A program made the translations under genes and the position numbers. Positions 46,758 to 55,972 of a stretch of DNA of 64,000 bases are shown piece by piece. The notes under the pieces are model-generated. The model was not told where the DNA came from. It saw nothing but the letters and a program-made list of their open reading frames with translations, and made no database searches. Each line of letters begins with the position of its first letter. Within the stretch, counting starts at the first letter, position 1. The stretch is from Phycisphaerae bacterium (GTDB lineage Bacteria > Chloroflexota > Anaerolineae > 4572-78 > J111), in NCBI GenBank assembly GCA_028285035.1, contig JANQQF010000120.1, forward strand, positions 1 through 64,000, read 5' to 3'.

Positions 46758-47423
46758 ATGAGTCGACAAAATGAAATTTTAGATGCGTTGTATGAGCACA
46801 CATTAGATGGTGAGGCCAAACCTGTCGTGGCACTAACAAATGAGGGCTTGGAGTTAGGGATGGACCCTTTGGTCCTCCTGTTTGACGCGATGATTCCGGC
46901 TTTGGAAGAGGTGGGGCGGCTGTTTGAAATCGGTGAATATTTCGTCCCTGAAATGCTGATCTCCGCCCGAGCAATGGCTGGGGCGATGGATATTTTAAAG
47001 CCCTTGATTGCTGAAACGGGCTTGAAGCCCATTGGCACCTTTGTGATGGGTACCGTCAAAGGTGATATTCACGACATTGGTAAAAACCTATGTAATATCA
47101 TGCTGGAAGGGGCAGGCTTTATTGTGGTTGATCTTGGCGTTAATGTCGCCCCAGAAACCTTTGTGGAGGCAATCGTCGAGCATCAACCTCAAGCGGTTGG
47201 GATGAGTGCCTTTTTGACCACCACGATGCCGATGTTTAAAAAGAACATTGAGGCGATTACCGAAGCGGGCTTACGTGACCAAGTGAAAATCCTGGTGGGT
47301 GGCGCGCCGGTTACACAGGAGTATTGCGAGGTTGTTGGAGCTGATGGCTATGCCCCTGATGCCAGTGCTACCGTGCGTTTGACTAAGAAGTTGATTGGGG
47401 TTGAAGAGGCTGTCGAAGCTTAA
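46758..47423 (+). CDS. Corrinoid (B12-binding) protein, MtaC/MttC-like
   Basis: A 221-aa two-domain methyl carrier. The N-terminal helical cap (about 1-90) has LFDAMIPALEEVGRLFEIGEYFVPEML. The Rossmann-like cobalamin domain carries the base-off motif GDIHDIGKN (Asp-x-His) and then SAFLTTTMP and GGAPV. These proteins shuttle a methyl group between a substrate methyltransferase and an MtaA-type enzyme or tetrahydrofolate. It follows a UROD-family gene. No reductive-activation protein is in the window. Confidence 0.93.
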   Translation: MSRQNEILDALYEHTLDGEAKPVVALTNEGLELGMDPLVLLFDAMIPALEEVGRLFEIGEYFVPEMLISARAMAGAMDILKPLIAETGLKPIGTFVMGTVKGDIHDIGKNLCNIMLEGAGFIVVDLGVNVAPETFVEAIVEHQPQAVGMSAFLTTTMPMFKKNIEAITEAGLRDQVKILVGGAPVTQEYCEVVGADGYAPDASATVRLTKKLIGVEEAVEA

Positions 47424-47430
47424 AATTTAT

Positions 47431-47550
47431 AGGAGTTACGCAGTTCGTAGCACAAGTTGCTAACTTGTGTCGTTTGTGGCCTAAATAGCTGGACAAATTA
47501 GCAATTTATCCTACGACAACTAGCTCAATTGAAGCAACTGCGTAACTCCT
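47431..47550. mobile_element. 120-bp MITE-like element with 15-bp terminal inverted repeats
   Basis: AGGAGTTACGCAGTT (47431-47445) and its exact complement AACTGCGTAACTCCT (47536-47550), with internal imperfect pairing (GCACAAGTTGCTAACTTGTG). Non-coding, eight bases after the corrinoid-protein stop. No clear target duplication. Confidence 0.65.
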
Positions 47551-47649
47551 GATTTAATCACATATACTTTCATCAAAAGGTGGTTGATCTATCAAAGGTT
47601 TACTAATCACTAGCCTACTAATCCACTATTCAATGAAGAAAGGAGTTCG

Positions 47650-47967
47650 ATGATGACCCGATTAGGCTTAACGTGGCAGGTTGATCCAGAGAAGTGGGAT
47701 GAATACAAAGATATTCACCTCAACCCCTGGCCGGAGTTGATCGAGACACTACAGTCCGCCGGTATTCACAACTACAACATCTTTGCTCTTGGTACGCGTG
47801 TTTTTGCTTATCTTGAGTTGGACGATGACGAAGCGATGGCCAACATCCAGGAGACTGAGGTGATGCATCGCTGGAATGAAAAAGTGTTGCCTTGGGTACT
47901 GCCCGAAGCTGTCGAAGGTAGCGGCGTCCAATTCATGGAACTAGAGCGCATCTTCTACTGTGAATAA
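47650..47967 (+). CDS. rhaM: L-rhamnose mutarotase-like protein, copy 1
   Basis: A 105-aa DUF718/RhaM-family dimeric ferredoxin-like fold protein. HLNPWPELIETL corresponds to the family's HxxxWPE block with the catalytic His, and HNYNIFALG and HRWNEKVLPWV follow the usual pattern. It interconverts rhamnose anomers. It is more diverged from the classical enzyme than the copy at 61526, so its sugar may differ. AAAGGAG precedes the ATG. Confidence 0.85.
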   Translation: MMTRLGLTWQVDPEKWDEYKDIHLNPWPELIETLQSAGIHNYNIFALGTRVFAYLELDDDEAMANIQETEVMHRWNEKVLPWVLPEAVEGSGVQFMELERIFYCE

Positions 47968-49183
47968 GATGACGAACGTTGACGTCACCTTGGATGATCG
48001 GATTGACAAAGCGGTGCAACCTTGGCTGGGGTCCGATAAGTTGGTTGGCGCGGTAACGCTTGTTTCTCAAAGCGGCGAGATTATTCATCAGAAAGCGCAC
48101 GGTTGGCTTGATCGAGAGACTCAGGCCCCAATGCCGCTCGATGGCCTCTTTCGCATTTACTCCATGACCAAGCCGATCACCTCCGTGGCCCTGATGATTC
48201 TGGTTGATCGCGGCCAGATTGCTCTGGCCGATCCAATCTCAAAATACATTCCCGAAATGGCTAATCTACAGGTGCTCGTCGTTGAGGATGGTCAGGAAAC
48301 ATTGGTACCTTGCGAGCAACCACCAACCATTCACGATATCCTCTGCCACACGGCCGGTTTTGATTATCGAATTTGGGAAACCCCTGTGGGGCAATTGTAT
48401 CGGGAGCATGGTGTTTGGGATGTTGAGAAATCGCTGGCCGAAACAATTCAGATTCTGGCGAAACTCCCCCTAAAATATCAACCTGGCACCAGTTGGCAAT
48501 ACAGTGCCTCCCCCGATGTGAGTGCCTGGATTGTGGAAGCTGTGTCGGGGCAGGACTTTGCCACATTTCTTGAGCAAGAACTGTTCTCGCCCCTCGGGAT
48601 GGCCGATACCGGATTTTACGTTTCCTCAGACAAACATCATCGTTTTACCACCCTCTACGGAGCCGCCGATTGGTCGCAGCCCGAGGTGACGGCCCCAATC
48701 TTGGGTCAACAGGCCCAAGCTGGCACGCATATGCCGATTGCCAAAGCGCACAATAGCTTGGAGTCGCAGCCTCACAATGTGATTCGTGGGGGAACAGGCT
48801 TGGTGACAACGGCCCAAGATTATCATCGTTTCTGCCTGATGCTGCTTCGGGGCGGAGAAGTTGACGGTCATCGAATTCTTCAGCCCGAAACCGTGGCCCA
48901 GATGAGCCAAAATCAATTACCCGAGGCCGCTTGGCATCATTTTACCATAAATCTGAGTCAACCCGGCCAAGGCTTTGGCTTTGGGTTTCGGGTGATGCTG
49001 GATATGGAAGCCGCCGGTCAGGTTGGCTCGACGGGCGAATATAGTTGGTGGGGTGCGGCCAACACATCCTTCTGGATTGACCCCGTTGAGGAGATCATCG
49101 GCATCCAGATGTCTCAATTTATGCCACCGAATCATTTTCCACTGCCTGATGCATTTAAGCGGGCGGTCTACCAAGAAGGATAA
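47960..49183 (+). CDS. Serine hydrolase, class C beta-lactamase fold
   Basis: A 407-aa penicillin-binding-protein-like serine hydrolase. The nucleophile motif SxxK is in YSMTKPITS, the Tyr motif is in YSASPD, and the C-terminal region has GSTGEYSWWG at the KTG position. No signal peptide, so it is intracellular and more likely an esterase than a beta-lactamase; deacylation of an imported acylated sugar is a possible role. A GTG at 47960 overlaps the mutarotase stop, with ATG 47969 as the alternative. Confidence 0.87.
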   Translation: MNKMTNVDVTLDDRIDKAVQPWLGSDKLVGAVTLVSQSGEIIHQKAHGWLDRETQAPMPLDGLFRIYSMTKPITSVALMILVDRGQIALADPISKYIPEMANLQVLVVEDGQETLVPCEQPPTIHDILCHTAGFDYRIWETPVGQLYREHGVWDVEKSLAETIQILAKLPLKYQPGTSWQYSASPDVSAWIVEAVSGQDFATFLEQELFSPLGMADTGFYVSSDKHHRFTTLYGAADWSQPEVTAPILGQQAQAGTHMPIAKAHNSLESQPHNVIRGGTGLVTTAQDYHRFCLMLLRGGEVDGHRILQPETVAQMSQNQLPEAAWHHFTINLSQPGQGFGFGFRVMLDMEAAGQVGSTGEYSWWGAANTSFWIDPVEEIIGIQMSQFMPPNHFPLPDAFKRAVYQEG

Positions 49184-49192
49184 TTTAACATC

Positions 49193-50266
49193 ATGCAATG
49201 CGCTGTATGCTACGACATAAACCAACTCCTTCGTCTCCAGCACGTCCAACTCTCCAAGCCGAAGTCCAATGAGGTACTGGTGCGAACGGCGGCGACCAGC
49301 ATTTGCCATAGCGACATTCATTTGGTGCGAGGTATCTGGCCTCACCCACTTCCTGTGATTGCGGGACACGAAAGTGCGGGCGTTGTCGAGGCTGTCGGTG
49401 ATGACGTACGTGACGTCAAGGTCGGGGACAAGGTTGTCGTTTGTAGTGTGCGAGCCTGTGGCACGTGCTACTACTGTGTGACGGGGGCCTCGCAATGCTG
49501 CACCCATACCTTTCCTGATAACACGAGCAAATTTGTCAGCAACGATGGTGAAGACATTCTGATCGGGCTGCGCACGGGTGGCTTTGCCGAGGCGATGATT
49601 GTCGATCAATCCCAAGTAGCCGTCGTGCCTGACGAAATGCCCCTTGATCGGGCTGCCCTACTGGCCTGTGGGGTGTTGACAGGTTATGGGGCAGTGGTCA
49701 ATACGGCTAAGGCTGAGGCAGGTAAGAGCGTTGGTGTGATCGGCGTGGGCGGGGTGGGGATTAACTCCATTCAGGCGGCCCATCTGATTGGAGCCTCACA
49801 GGTGGTGGCAATTGATCTGTCCGATGAGAAATTGCAGACAGCCCTTGACTTTGGGGCGTCCCAGACAATCAATTCAGCTAAGGGAGATGCACTTGAACAG
49901 GTGCTGGAAATTACTAAAGGGCGAGGTTTGGATTACGCTATTGTCACCGCGCCTGTCAAAAGCGCGATGGTGCAGGGGATCGAAATCACAGGCTTTCAGG
50001 GAACCACCGTCATCGTTGGTGTTGCCGACTGGAGCGAAGAGATTCCAGTGCGGGTCGATCAATTGATGCGTGAAAAGCGGATCACGGCCAGTCGAATGGG
50101 TTCGGGTCGGGTATCCGTTGACATTCCTCGTTTGGCCCAATTTTATTTGGATGGCCGCCTGAAACTTGATGAACTGATTACAGGAAGATATGACTTTACT
50201 GATATCAATCGGGCACTTGAGGCAAGTGAAGCGGGGCATGGGCTGCGTAATGTGTTAACGTTTTAA
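49193..50266 (+). CDS. Zinc-dependent alcohol dehydrogenase (MDR family)
   Basis: A 357-aa medium-chain dehydrogenase. Catalytic zinc ligands are in SICHSDIH and AGHESAGVV. Structural-zinc cysteines are in CGTCYYCVTGASQCC. The Rossmann motif is GVIGVGGVGINSIQ, with VVAIDLSDEK after it; Asp at the end of the second strand points to NAD+. It probably oxidises a sugar or polyol hydroxyl. It follows the serine hydrolase by 9 nt and is tightly followed by the SDR gene. Confidence 0.93.
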   Translation: MQCAVCYDINQLLRLQHVQLSKPKSNEVLVRTAATSICHSDIHLVRGIWPHPLPVIAGHESAGVVEAVGDDVRDVKVGDKVVVCSVRACGTCYYCVTGASQCCTHTFPDNTSKFVSNDGEDILIGLRTGGFAEAMIVDQSQVAVVPDEMPLDRAALLACGVLTGYGAVVNTAKAEAGKSVGVIGVGGVGINSIQAAHLIGASQVVAIDLSDEKLQTALDFGASQTINSAKGDALEQVLEITKGRGLDYAIVTAPVKSAMVQGIEITGFQGTTVIVGVADWSEEIPVRVDQLMREKRITASRMGSGRVSVDIPRLAQFYLDGRLKLDELITGRYDFTDINRALEASEAGHGLRNVLTF

Positions 50267-51103
50267 GTGATGACAAAGGGAGGCGACAGCACAACAATGA
50301 GCCAACGATTGAAGGATCAAACTGTATGGATTAGTGGGGGTGCCTCCGGGATTGGTGAAGCCACGGCCAAGCTGTTTGCGCAGGAGGGGGCCAAGGTGGC
50401 TGTGGTTGATCTACAGGCTGACAATGGCCAGGCCGTTGTAGCAAACATCAACGCAGCAGGCGGCCAGGCCATCTTTATTGAAGGGGATGTCTCTCAAGCC
50501 GAGCAGGTGCAACATTCGATTGAACAAACGGTTGCTCACTTTGGTAGCTTGCACTGTCTTGTCAATTCTGCTGGCGTGGTTCACGTCGGCCTCTTGCATG
50601 ATTATGGTGAAGCGGATTGGGATGCCCTGATGGGGGTTAACCTCAAATCGATTTTTCTGGCGGTGAAGTATGGGCAACCCTATCTGTGTGAGCAACCCCG
50701 CAGTTATGTGGTCAACATCGCGTCGATCAGCGGCTTTATTGGGCAGGGGAGCACCCCTGCCTATATTGCCTCGAAACACGGGGTCGTTGGCCTGACTCGG
50801 GCCATTGCCCTCGATTATGCGGCTGATGGGTTGCGGTGTAATGCCATTTGCCCTGGGATTACCGACACACCGATGCTCCGCTATCACCTCAATACCACAC
50901 CCGATCCCGAAGCCACCTTGGCCAATCGACTCCGGCGCGTCCCGATGGGCATTGCCTTGCAACCGCTTGATATTGCCAAGGCCGCTCGCTATTTTGCCAG
51001 CGAAGACTCAGCTGGAATTACCGGCACCTCACTCACCGTGGATGCGGGGTATACGACGACGGCGGAGTGGGAGACGACAAATCGAACAAAGTTTATGGAG
51101 TAG
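50267..51103 (+). CDS. Short-chain dehydrogenase/reductase
   Basis: A classical SDR. The cofactor motif is SGGASGIGEA, then VVDLQADN (Asp, NAD+ preference) and NSAG. The catalytic Ser is in ASISGF and the YxxxK motif in YIASKHG. Its C-terminus is typical of family members that oxidise sugars or sugar acids. A GTG/ATG pair at 50267-50270 touches the dehydrogenase stop, but ATG 50297 (MSQRLKDQ) with GGGAGG upstream is the start most like other SDRs. Confidence 0.93.
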   Translation: MMTKGGDSTTMSQRLKDQTVWISGGASGIGEATAKLFAQEGAKVAVVDLQADNGQAVVANINAAGGQAIFIEGDVSQAEQVQHSIEQTVAHFGSLHCLVNSAGVVHVGLLHDYGEADWDALMGVNLKSIFLAVKYGQPYLCEQPRSYVVNIASISGFIGQGSTPAYIASKHGVVGLTRAIALDYAADGLRCNAICPGITDTPMLRYHLNTTPDPEATLANRLRRVPMGIALQPLDIAKAARYFASEDSAGITGTSLTVDAGYTTTAEWETTNRTKFME

Positions 51104-51952
51104 ATGATGGATTACAAACTTGCCACTGCTGATTTTACATTTCCCCTGTTAGGGCACGATCAGGTCATTCAACTTATTGCCCTGATGGGGTTTGAGGGGG
51201 TGGATATTGGGCTGTTTGAGGAGCGATCACATCTATGGCCCTCCCGTGAATTTGAAAATCTGACTACCTCGGCTCGCCAACTCAAGCAAAAGCTAACCGA
51301 TCAAGGCTTGCAAGCCGCCGACATCTTTTTGCAAACTGCCGAGGATTTTGTGCCATATGCCATAAACCACCCCGACGCTTCGCGCCGCGACCACGCCCGG
51401 ACGCTGTTCCAGCAAACGCTGGATTACGCCGCCGAGGTCGGTTGCCACCACGTCACGGCGTTGCCAGGCGTGTATTTTGATGAGGTCGAAGATTATGACA
51501 CCTCCTTTGGGCGGAGTGCCGAGGAGCTAGCTTGGCGAGTTGAGCAGGCGAAGCAATACAAGATCGTCTTTGGCACCGAGGCCCATGTGGGCTCGATTGC
51601 GCCTGAACCAGAGGCCGCCGAACGGCTCGTGGACGCTGTACCTGGTCTCACCCTCACGCTCGATTACACCCACTTCACCCGACTGGGGCTGCCTGATATG
51701 GCGGTTGAACCCTTGATGCAGTATGCCAGTCACTTCCACGTGCGTGGGGCGCGTGAAGGTCGCCTGCAAGCGTCCTTCACCGATAATGTCATCGATTACA
51801 AACGAGTCTTTGAGGTGATGGTCGCCAATAATTATCCTGGCTGGATTGGGATTGAGTACGTTTGGATTGATTGGGAACATTGCAATGAATGCGACAACCT
51901 ATCAGAGACGATTCTGTATCGTGATTTCTTTAAGCAACTCATCGAACAATAG
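51104..51952 (+). CDS. Sugar isomerase/epimerase-like TIM barrel
   Basis: A 282-aa xylose-isomerase-like (AP_endonuc_2) TIM barrel. Putative metal ligands are in FGTEAHVGS (Glu/His), LTLDYTHFT (Asp/His), FHVRGAREG (His) and GIEYVWID (Glu). Members include myo-inosose dehydratases, hydroxypyruvate isomerases and 3-ketosugar epimerases. It immediately abuts the SDR stop and likely acts on its keto product. Confidence 0.87.
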   Translation: MMDYKLATADFTFPLLGHDQVIQLIALMGFEGVDIGLFEERSHLWPSREFENLTTSARQLKQKLTDQGLQAADIFLQTAEDFVPYAINHPDASRRDHARTLFQQTLDYAAEVGCHHVTALPGVYFDEVEDYDTSFGRSAEELAWRVEQAKQYKIVFGTEAHVGSIAPEPEAAERLVDAVPGLTLTLDYTHFTRLGLPDMAVEPLMQYASHFHVRGAREGRLQASFTDNVIDYKRVFEVMVANNYPGWIGIEYVWIDWEHCNECDNLSETILYRDFFKQLIEQ

Positions 51953-51964
51953 GAGAGGATTCGT

Positions 51965-52966
51965 ATGAAAATCTATACCGATGCTGATGCCACGCTGGAG
52001 CCATTTGAGGGAAAAACGGTGGCGATTATAGGCTATGGCAATCAAGGACGGGCCCAGGCGCTCAACTTGCGTGACAGTGGGGTAACTGTGATTGTAGGTA
52101 ATCAAGATGATAAATACTATGACCACGCTGTTGCTGATGCTTTTGAGCCGATGTCGATTTTGGAGGCGGCGACCGCGGGCGACTACCTTTTCATCTTGAC
52201 GACCGACGAGTCCCAACCGGTGATTTGGGATGAACAGATTGCACCAGGAATCGAGGCCGACAACACCTTGGTCTGGGCTAGCGGGTACAATGTTGGCTAC
52301 GATTTGATCACCCCCCGCGCCGATGTCGATGTAGTCATGGTGGCCCCCCGAATGACTGGGAATTACGTCCGCATCTTATTTGAGCAAGGCAGTGGGGCGA
52401 TGTCCCAAGTCTCTGTGCATCAGGACGCCTCTGGTCAAGCTTGGGACCGAATGATGGCGATTTCAAAAGGGATTGGATCCACCCGAGCGGGCGTGTTTGA
52501 GTCCTCGTTTCGAGAGGAGGCCGAACTCGATTTGTTTGCCGAGCAGGTGGTGTGGGCAGGGCTGGTGGCTTGGTTTGAAGAGTGCTTTGCTCTGGGCGTG
52601 AAACACGGCTTTTCGCCAGAGTTGATGGCTTTGGAATTATATGGCTCTGGTGAAGCCGCAGAAATTTTAGGAATGATGGCCAAGAATGGCTTTTACCGTC
52701 AGATGACCAATCACTCGACCACCAGTCAATATGGCACGATGTCGCGTGCCCCACACATACTTAATGATGAAATTCGAGCCAAAATGGAGGCCAATTTAGT
52801 CAATGATATTAAAGGTGGCGCTTTTGTTAAGGAGTGGGAGGATGAGCAAGCGGCTGGCTCAAATACCTTAGCCCAATTACGCGAAAAGGCTCTGTCAAAC
52901 CCAATGAGTCAAGCCGAAAAGACGGTTATCTCTTTAGTACAAGGCGCCCAGCGGAAGCAGGAATAA
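51965..52966 (+). CDS. Ketol-acid reductoisomerase homologue with altered active site
   Basis: A 333-aa protein, colinear with class I KARI: FEGKTVAIIGYGNQGRAQA, LRDSGV, VFESSFREEAELDLFAEQ, and a helical C-terminal domain. Conserved metal ligands Asp189 and Glu193 are in DLFAEQ. The family's AHG is ASG (105-107), so its His is lost; APKGPGH reads APRMTGN (127-133); and the C-terminal ExxxE reads ELYGS, losing the second Glu. No ilvB, ilvN or leu genes are near. It is probably a reductoisomerase or oxidoisomerase for a sugar acid rather than IlvC. AGGAGAGG precedes the ATG. It is the last gene of the block. Confidence 0.85.
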   Translation: MKIYTDADATLEPFEGKTVAIIGYGNQGRAQALNLRDSGVTVIVGNQDDKYYDHAVADAFEPMSILEAATAGDYLFILTTDESQPVIWDEQIAPGIEADNTLVWASGYNVGYDLITPRADVDVVMVAPRMTGNYVRILFEQGSGAMSQVSVHQDASGQAWDRMMAISKGIGSTRAGVFESSFREEAELDLFAEQVVWAGLVAWFEECFALGVKHGFSPELMALELYGSGEAAEILGMMAKNGFYRQMTNHSTTSQYGTMSRAPHILNDEIRAKMEANLVNDIKGGAFVKEWEDEQAAGSNTLAQLREKALSNPMSQAEKTVISLVQGAQRKQE

Positions 52967-53032
52967 TCTAAAAAGATAAGTTCGTTCTAAGCGTGGCCTG
53001 AGTTCGACGAGCGGGGAAAATCCGTAACGTTA

Positions 53033-53118
53033 TACTGACCCGGACATGAAAAAGTAAACAAGATTCTTTGTTCCCTGGACCGTCTTGAAAAGTTTAGCAA
53101 GTTACGTCTGGGTCAGTA
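53033..53118. mobile_element. 86-bp MITE-like inverted-repeat element
   Basis: TACTGACCCGGAC (53033-53045) and GTCTGGGTCAGTA (53106-53118) are inverted with one mismatch, and the flanks extend the pairing (TTAT / GTTAT). Non-coding. It lies in the 52967-53375 gap, which otherwise holds the operator/promoter region of the second importer operon. Confidence 0.55.
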
Positions 53119-53216
53119 AGTTATTTAATCAAACAAAAGATGCCTGCTTAATATTTAAAAAGTCATCAAAGCGATGGCTTTTTATTTTTTGCTTCCATCA
53201 CCTGACCATTTTATAA

Positions 53217-53296
53217 CTTTCGATTTCTTTCGAAAGTTACGTTTACAACAAATTTCACAATGGTAAATTTGTCAAGATCTTATATCTTGCTATAAA
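53217..53296 (+). promoter_or_regulatory. Operator/promoter module of the rhamnose-type importer operon
   Basis: CTTTCGATTTCTTTCGAAAG (53217-53236), then ACAAATTT (53248-53255) and AAATTTGT (53265-53272) as an inverted repeat, TTGTCA (53269-53274) as -35, 16 nt, TATAAA (53291-53296) as -10. Order and spacing match 30651-30730 before the second DeoR gene, including the shared CTTGCTATA(A/G)AAT around the -10. Confidence 0.72.
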
Positions 53297-53375
53297 ATGC
53301 AGCCAACTTCGAGATAACAACCCTCAGTGGTTTTGCAATCGAGTTTAGACTGCTATCCACATAACCACTATTTTT

Positions 53376-54908
53376 ATGGAGACAGTGAATGCAATGACGC
53401 AACCTGTATTAGAGATGAAACAGGTATCCAAACGGTTTGATATGACCCAAGCCTTGGATGATGTTTCGCTCACCCTCTATCCCGGTGAGATTCACGCTTT
53501 GGTTGGCGAGAATGGAGCCGGAAAATCAACCTTAATTAAAATTATGACGGGTATTCATCGACCAGATCAAGGCGAGATTTTGCTTGAGGGCCAGCCCGTA
53601 CAAATTCCTAATTCGCAAGCGGCTCAGGGCTTGGGTGTGGCGGCGATTTACCAGGAGCCATTGGTTTACCCTGACCTGAATGTTGCTGAGAATATCTTTA
53701 TCAGCCATCGTAATCGCGGTCTCTTTGTGCGTTGGGGGAAAATGTTTCGTGATGCCGAGGCGATTTTGGAGCAACTTGATGTAAAGCTTGACCCTCGAAT
53801 GCCCGCCCGGGGTTTGACCTTGGCCGCCCAGCAGGCTGTTGAAATTGCCAAGGCGATTTCCCTCAAAGTGCGGGTGCTCATTATGGATGAGCCAACCGCG
53901 TCTCTCTCCGCCCACGAAGTGACCCAACTGTTCAAAGTGGCCAATACCTTACGAGAACAAGGCGTCGCCATCCTATTTATCAGCCATCGAATGGAGGAGG
54001 TCTTCGAAATTTCGGATCGGATTACCGTGCTTCGTGATGGTAAGATGATCTCCACGGCCCCGATCAATGAGGTGACCACGGATACCATTATTCAGGATAT
54101 GGTTGGGCGTGAGATTGGCGACTACTTTGCCAAAGATCAAACCGAACAAGGTGATGTATTGCTGTCTGTGCGTGGTCTGAGTAAAGAGAATGCCTTTTCG
54201 GATATGAATTTCTCAGTGCGTCGTGGCGAGGTTCTAGGCTTTGCTGGACTGGTTGGTTCTCGTCGGACTGATGTAGGGCTGGCTCTTTTTGGCGTAGAGC
54301 CAGCCGACGCGGGTGAGATTACCTTTGAAAGCAAAACAACAACGATCACCTCGCCCCAACAGGCGGTTGAGCTAGGTATCGCCTACTTGACCGAGGATCG
54401 TCGTCAGTTGGGCCTGACGATGCCAATGTCTATTACTTCAAACATCTCCCTGCCCACTTTGCGAAAATATCTATCGGCTCTGGGGCTGGTAAAACAAAGT
54501 GAAGAGAATCAAACAGCCGAAGATTACCGTCAGCGGCTTTCGATTCGAACTCCGACTGTCAATCTCCAGGTGGGTAAATTGTCGGGCGGGAATCAACAAA
54601 AGGTGATGTTGAGCAAATGGCTTAACGCCGAACCCAAGTTGTTCATTCTGGATGAGCCGACACGGGGGATTGATGTAGGCGCGAAAGCTGAAGTCCATCA
54701 CATTATTAATGAATTAGCCGCTCAAGGACTGGCAGTCATCTTGATTTCATCCGACTTGCCGGAGGTATTAGCAATGAGTGATCGCATTTTGGTGATGCGA
54801 GAAGGGCGCCAAATGGACATCTTTGAGCGCGATGAAGCCACCCAGGAAAATATTATGACAGCGGCGATGGGGCAAGCTCTGGCTATTGAACAGGAGGTAG
54901 CAGGATGA
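53376..54908 (+). CDS. rhaT: Rhamnose-type ABC importer ATPase
   Basis: A 510-aa CUT2 ATPase with two ABC domains. The first has [23 protein letters not shown] and [13 protein letters not shown]; the second has the usual degenerate Walker A ([11 protein letters not shown]), the intact [15 protein letters not shown] and [10 protein letters not shown]. It drives import through the two permeases that follow. ATG 53394 is the alternative start (GGAG is 12 nt ahead of it). The symbol follows the rhaSTPQ nomenclature and is an inference from the rhaM-rhaA-rhaB context. Its stop overlaps the permease start (ATGA). Confidence 0.92.
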   Translation: METVNAMTQPVLEMKQVSKRFDMTQALDDVSLTLYPGEIHALVGENGAGKSTLIKIMTGIHRPDQGEILLEGQPVQIPNSQAAQGLGVAAIYQEPLVYPDLNVAENIFISHRNRGLFVRWGKMFRDAEAILEQLDVKLDPRMPARGLTLAAQQAVEIAKAISLKVRVLIMDEPTASLSAHEVTQLFKVANTLREQGVAILFISHRMEEVFEISDRITVLRDGKMISTAPINEVTTDTIIQDMVGREIGDYFAKDQTEQGDVLLSVRGLSKENAFSDMNFSVRRGEVLGFAGLVGSRRTDVGLALFGVEPADAGEITFESKTTTITSPQQAVELGIAYLTEDRRQLGLTMPMSITSNISLPTLRKYLSALGLVKQSEENQTAEDYRQRLSIRTPTVNLQVGKLSGGNQQKVMLSKWLNAEPKLFILDEPTRGIDVGAKAEVHHIINELAAQGLAVILISSDLPEVLAMSDRILVMREGRQMDIFERDEATQENIMTAAMGQALAIEQEVAG

Positions 54909-55972
54909 GTGGATTATTGCGTCGCTTCCGCCCCGAACAGATCCGGGAGTGGATCCTTTTTTTGTTGATTATTTTGGTGATCCTCTTCTTTGGCACCCAA
55001 ATCGAAAATTATTATAACCCTCGCTTTTTTAATCGTGTTTCGACGAGTGTTGCCATTGTAGCGGTCGTTGCCGTTGGGCAAACGTTGGTCGTGTTAACCC
55101 GCAATATCGATCTTTCGGTTGGCTCCATCGTTGGCTTTACCGCCTACTTTGTTGGTCAGCAATTGACCGCAAATATCGACCTTCACCCAGCCATCGTCGT
55201 TCTGATGGCGATTGGGGTTGGCGCACTGCTGGGGGCGATCAACGGCTTGCTTGTTGCTTATGGCAACATCCCTTCGATTATCGTCACCTTGGGGACTTTG
55301 GCCATTTATCGAACCATTTTGGTTGAATACTCTGACGCTCAAACGGTACTTACCGCCAATTTACCCCAATGGCTGCTCGACTTACCGCGCTCCACCATTA
55401 TCAGCTACAACGGCCTTGATCTTCGACTGCTTGTTGGTGGCATGTTGCTCACGGTCATCATCTTTCAGCTTATGTTGAGTTATTTGCCTTACGGCCGCCG
55501 TCTTTATGCCATCGGCTCCAATCCTGAAGCAGCCCACACTGCAGGCTTTCCCTCACAACGGATCGTCTTTTTAGCCTTTGTTTTATGCGGGGCCTTGTCG
55601 GGGCTGGCTGGCTTTATGTTTTTGGCTCGGTTTGGCAACATCACGGTTGTGGCGGGCTTGGGGCTGGAACTGGCCGCTGTCGCAGCGGTCGTGGTTGGGG
55701 GAGTCAATATTTTCGGTGGGTCTGGGTCAATTATTGGGGCTTTGCTTGGTGCAATTTTGATTGATCTGCTTGATAACAGCCTGATCCGTTGGCTCGAGAT
55801 TAGTCAGTTTTGGCGGGATGCCTTGTTGGGAGGCCTGATTCTACTGGCTGTCGCCACTGATGCCGTGATTATGAACCGCCTCCGGACCTTGTGGAGCCGT
55901 AGTGAGCTCAATGTGAATACCAGTAACACCACATCATCCCCAGAGGAAAAGGAGTCCATCAATGTCGTCTAG
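54905..55972 (+). CDS. rhaP: Rhamnose-type ABC importer permease 1
   Basis: A 355-aa permease of the RbsC family: [75 protein letters not shown]. About 8-10 spans. Start and stop overlap both neighbours (4 nt with the ATPase, 11 nt with permease 2), so all three are translationally coupled. Confidence 0.92.
   Translation: MSGLLRRFRPEQIREWILFLLIILVILFFGTQIENYYNPRFFNRVSTSVAIVAVVAVGQTLVVLTRNIDLSVGSIVGFTAYFVGQQLTANIDLHPAIVVLMAIGVGALLGAINGLLVAYGNIPSIIVTLGTLAIYRTILVEYSDAQTVLTANLPQWLLDLPRSTIISYNGLDLRLLVGGMLLTVIIFQLMLSYLPYGRRLYAIGSNPEAAHTAGFPSQRIVFLAFVLCGALSGLAGFMFLARFGNITVVAGLGLELAAVAAVVVGGVNIFGGSGSIIGALLGAILIDLLDNSLIRWLEISQFWRDALLGGLILLAVATDAVIMNRLRTLWSRSELNVNTSNTTSSPEEKESINVV

Noticed and set aside
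51965..52966. Straight annotation as ilvC
   Set aside because: Conserved catalytic His and Lys positions and one C-terminal Glu are changed, and the neighbours are sugar enzymes.
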